Positions 5,948 through 6,980 of a stretch of DNA of 6,980 nt are shown here, piece after piece. The notes under the pieces were generated by a model, which was given only the letters and a program-made list of their open reading frames with translations, had not been told where the DNA came from and searched no databases. The DNA is from Bifidobacterium breve (lineage in GTDB: Bacteria > Bacteroidota > Bacteroidia > Chitinophagales > Chitinophagaceae). A program made the translations under genes and the position numbers. The first letter of the stretch is position 1. The number at the start of each line of letters is the position of its first letter. The stretch is taken from positions 1 through 6,980 of the forward strand of contig CALPJR020000041.1 in assembly GCA_943323935.2 (NCBI GenBank), given 5' to 3'.

Positions 5948-6442
5948 ATGAAAAAAACAATCCTAGTAGCAATACTTGCTACAACTATTTTTGCTTGTTC
6001 AACACCAGGTGAAAAAACTGCCTCTACTGACACTGCGGCTACTTCTAGTTGTGTAAAAGAAGGTCCAGATGTTGATTTAATGAACAAAGCGATAACAGCC
6101 TATAGCGCTGGTGATTGGGCTACATGGTCTTCTTGCTTTAGTGATACAGCTAAATCATGGCATAACGATGATTCAGTTGGATTAAGTGTATCTGATAGAG
6201 TTGAAATGTTTAAAAAACAAAGAGAAGCATTTGAAAGCGTTGATTCTGGTACACCTAATTACGAGGTAGTAACGGTAGCGACTACTGACAAACAATACGA
6301 AGGTTACAAATGGGGACATGCTTGGGTGACATTTGTTGCTAAGACTAAGGCTGGTCAAACAATGAAAACTCGTGCTTTTGCTGCTTTTGCAATCAAAGAC
6401 GGAAAAATCCATTGGGAGCAAGTAATTTATGATGCTAAATAA
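5948..6442 (+). CDS. NTF2/SnoaL-like lipoprotein, tandem copy 2
   Basis: The 164-residue product is a close paralogue of the preceding lipoprotein. MKKTILVAILATTIFAC gives a lipobox IFAC with C17, and the following STPGEKT continues the similarity. Conserved blocks are KEGPDVDLMNKA (37-48), AGDWATWSSCFSDTAKSWHN (54-73), NYEVVTV (104-110), YKWGHAWVTFVAKTKAG (120-136) and FAIKDGKIHWEQVIYDAK (147-164). The His of GHAW is residue 124 in both proteins and H72 matches H71 of copy 1. A region at 74-100 differs most and is where ligand preference might diverge. An extra cysteine, C35, lies in the linker. It is probably transcribed from the region just upstream together with copy 3, which starts 11 bp after its stop. 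Role as for copy 1: an NTF2-like fold held at a membrane, ligand or reaction unknown. Confidence 0.88.
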   Translation: MKKTILVAILATTIFACSTPGEKTASTDTAATSSCVKEGPDVDLMNKAITAYSAGDWATWSSCFSDTAKSWHNDDSVGLSVSDRVEMFKKQREAFESVDSGTPNYEVVTVATTDKQYEGYKWGHAWVTFVAKTKAGQTMKTRAFAAFAIKDGKIHWEQVIYDAK

Positions 6443-6453
6443 AAAATAAATCT

Positions 6454-6978
6454 ATGAAAAAAACAATTTTAGTAATGGCAACTGCCATTTCATTATTTGC
6501 TTGTACAAATCCACAAGCAACAACAAGTTCTGAATCAGATGATGCAATGATGGCTGATTTCAAAGAAAATTCAAAAGTGGTAGAAGCTGGCTTTAAAGCA
6601 TTTGCTAAAAACGACTTAACTGAATTTGCAACTTATGTAGCTGATACTATTCAATTTCATAGTCCTGGTATCAATGATACAGTAGCTATTGGCAAGGAAG
6701 CAATGTTAGAAAGACTTGCTAATTTCCATAAAATGCTTAAGAATGTAAATGCAAATGTTGAAGTGATCCTACCAGGATTGGATACAGCTACTATGAAAGC
6801 AGATGGTAGTGTTAGAACATATGTAAGATGGCAATCTGAATCAATGACAAACGGTGTGAAATTTAATCAAAAGTTTTACGCGGTGTACAAATTCAATAAA
6901 GACCATAAAATTATTGATGCGGACGAATACTTTGATGTAACTGGTCTAATTAATGCTGCTACTGCATCAAAAGAATAA
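6454..6978 (+). CDS. NTF2/SnoaL-like lipoprotein, diverged tandem copy 3
   Basis: The 174-residue product shares the leader design of the two genes before it (MKKTILVMATAISLFAC, lipobox LFAC, C17) but its mature part is much more diverged. Still recognisable are an N-terminal helix pair (ENSKVVEAGFKAFAKNDLTE, 38-57), DTIQFHS (64-70) matching the DTxxxxH block of the other copies, a GKEAMLERLANFHKML segment (80-95) and the paired C-terminal strands VRTYVRWQSES (120-130) and KFYAVYKFNKDHKIIDADEY (140-159). The GHAW motif of copies 1 and 2 is replaced by RTYVRW. The layout fits a SnoaL/DUF4440-type NTF2-like domain. The gene is complete, its stop ending two bases before the window edge, and it sits 11 bp after copy 2, so co-transcription is expected. 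The function is unknown; divergence suggests it does not simply duplicate copy 2. Confidence 0.85.
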   Translation: MKKTILVMATAISLFACTNPQATTSSESDDAMMADFKENSKVVEAGFKAFAKNDLTEFATYVADTIQFHSPGINDTVAIGKEAMLERLANFHKMLKNVNANVEVILPGLDTATMKADGSVRTYVRWQSESMTNGVKFNQKFYAVYKFNKDHKIIDADEYFDVTGLINAATASKE

Positions 6979-6980
6979 GC

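Noticed and set aside
6182..6421. Minus-strand open frame over lipoprotein copy 2
   Set aside because: Antisense to a gene whose protein aligns with its neighbour.
1..6980. Defence system, mobile element, CRISPR array or RNA gene
   Set aside because: No transposase, integrase, nuclease-helicase set, regular spaced repeats, or tRNA/rRNA-like sequence was found on either strand.

Overview
The window looks like chromosomal DNA from a Bacteroidota bacterium, most plausibly a low-GC Chitinophagaceae (Sediminibacterium-like). The DNA is AT-rich. Genes start after A-rich leaders without clear Shine-Dalgarno sites. Several signal peptides end in the '...AQ' pattern common in this phylum, and upstream regions carry TTG-N19-TAnnTTTG-like promoter candidates. 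The taxon is an inference from style and protein families, not from a marker gene.

Left part, minus strand (1-1822). The window opens inside a DeoR-family regulator whose start codon is at 474; its C-terminus lies beyond the window. Upstream of it, in the same direction and 82 bp away, is a fold-type I PLP enzyme of the class V aminotransferase / isopenicillin N epimerase-like group with a Tat-like leader. A 146-bp region (1823-1968) separates this gene from the divergent plus-strand genes.

Middle part, plus strand (1969-5204). Four genes are closely spaced: a secreted M28 zinc peptidase, an unrecognised secreted protein with His and Cys motifs suggesting a permuted papain/NlpC-P60-like fold, an AlkB-type 2-oxoglutarate/Fe(II) dioxygenase, and a small exported cysteine-rich protein resembling DUF6370. 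Gaps of 12, 10 and 43 bp make co-transcription of at least the first three likely. Their functions do not form an obvious pathway: three products are exported and one is a cytoplasmic repair-type enzyme.

Right part, plus strand (5205-6980). Three tandem lipoprotein genes encode related NTF2/SnoaL-like proteins of 164-174 residues with lipobox cysteines all at residue 17. Copies 1 and 2 are clear paralogues; copy 3 is more diverged. A strong intrinsic terminator separates copy 1 from copies 2 and 3, which are 11 bp apart and probably share a transcript.

No mobile element, CRISPR array, RNA gene or recognisable defence system is visible. The least explained items are the His/Cys secreted protein at 3520-4206 and the purpose of the tandem NTF2-like lipoproteins.
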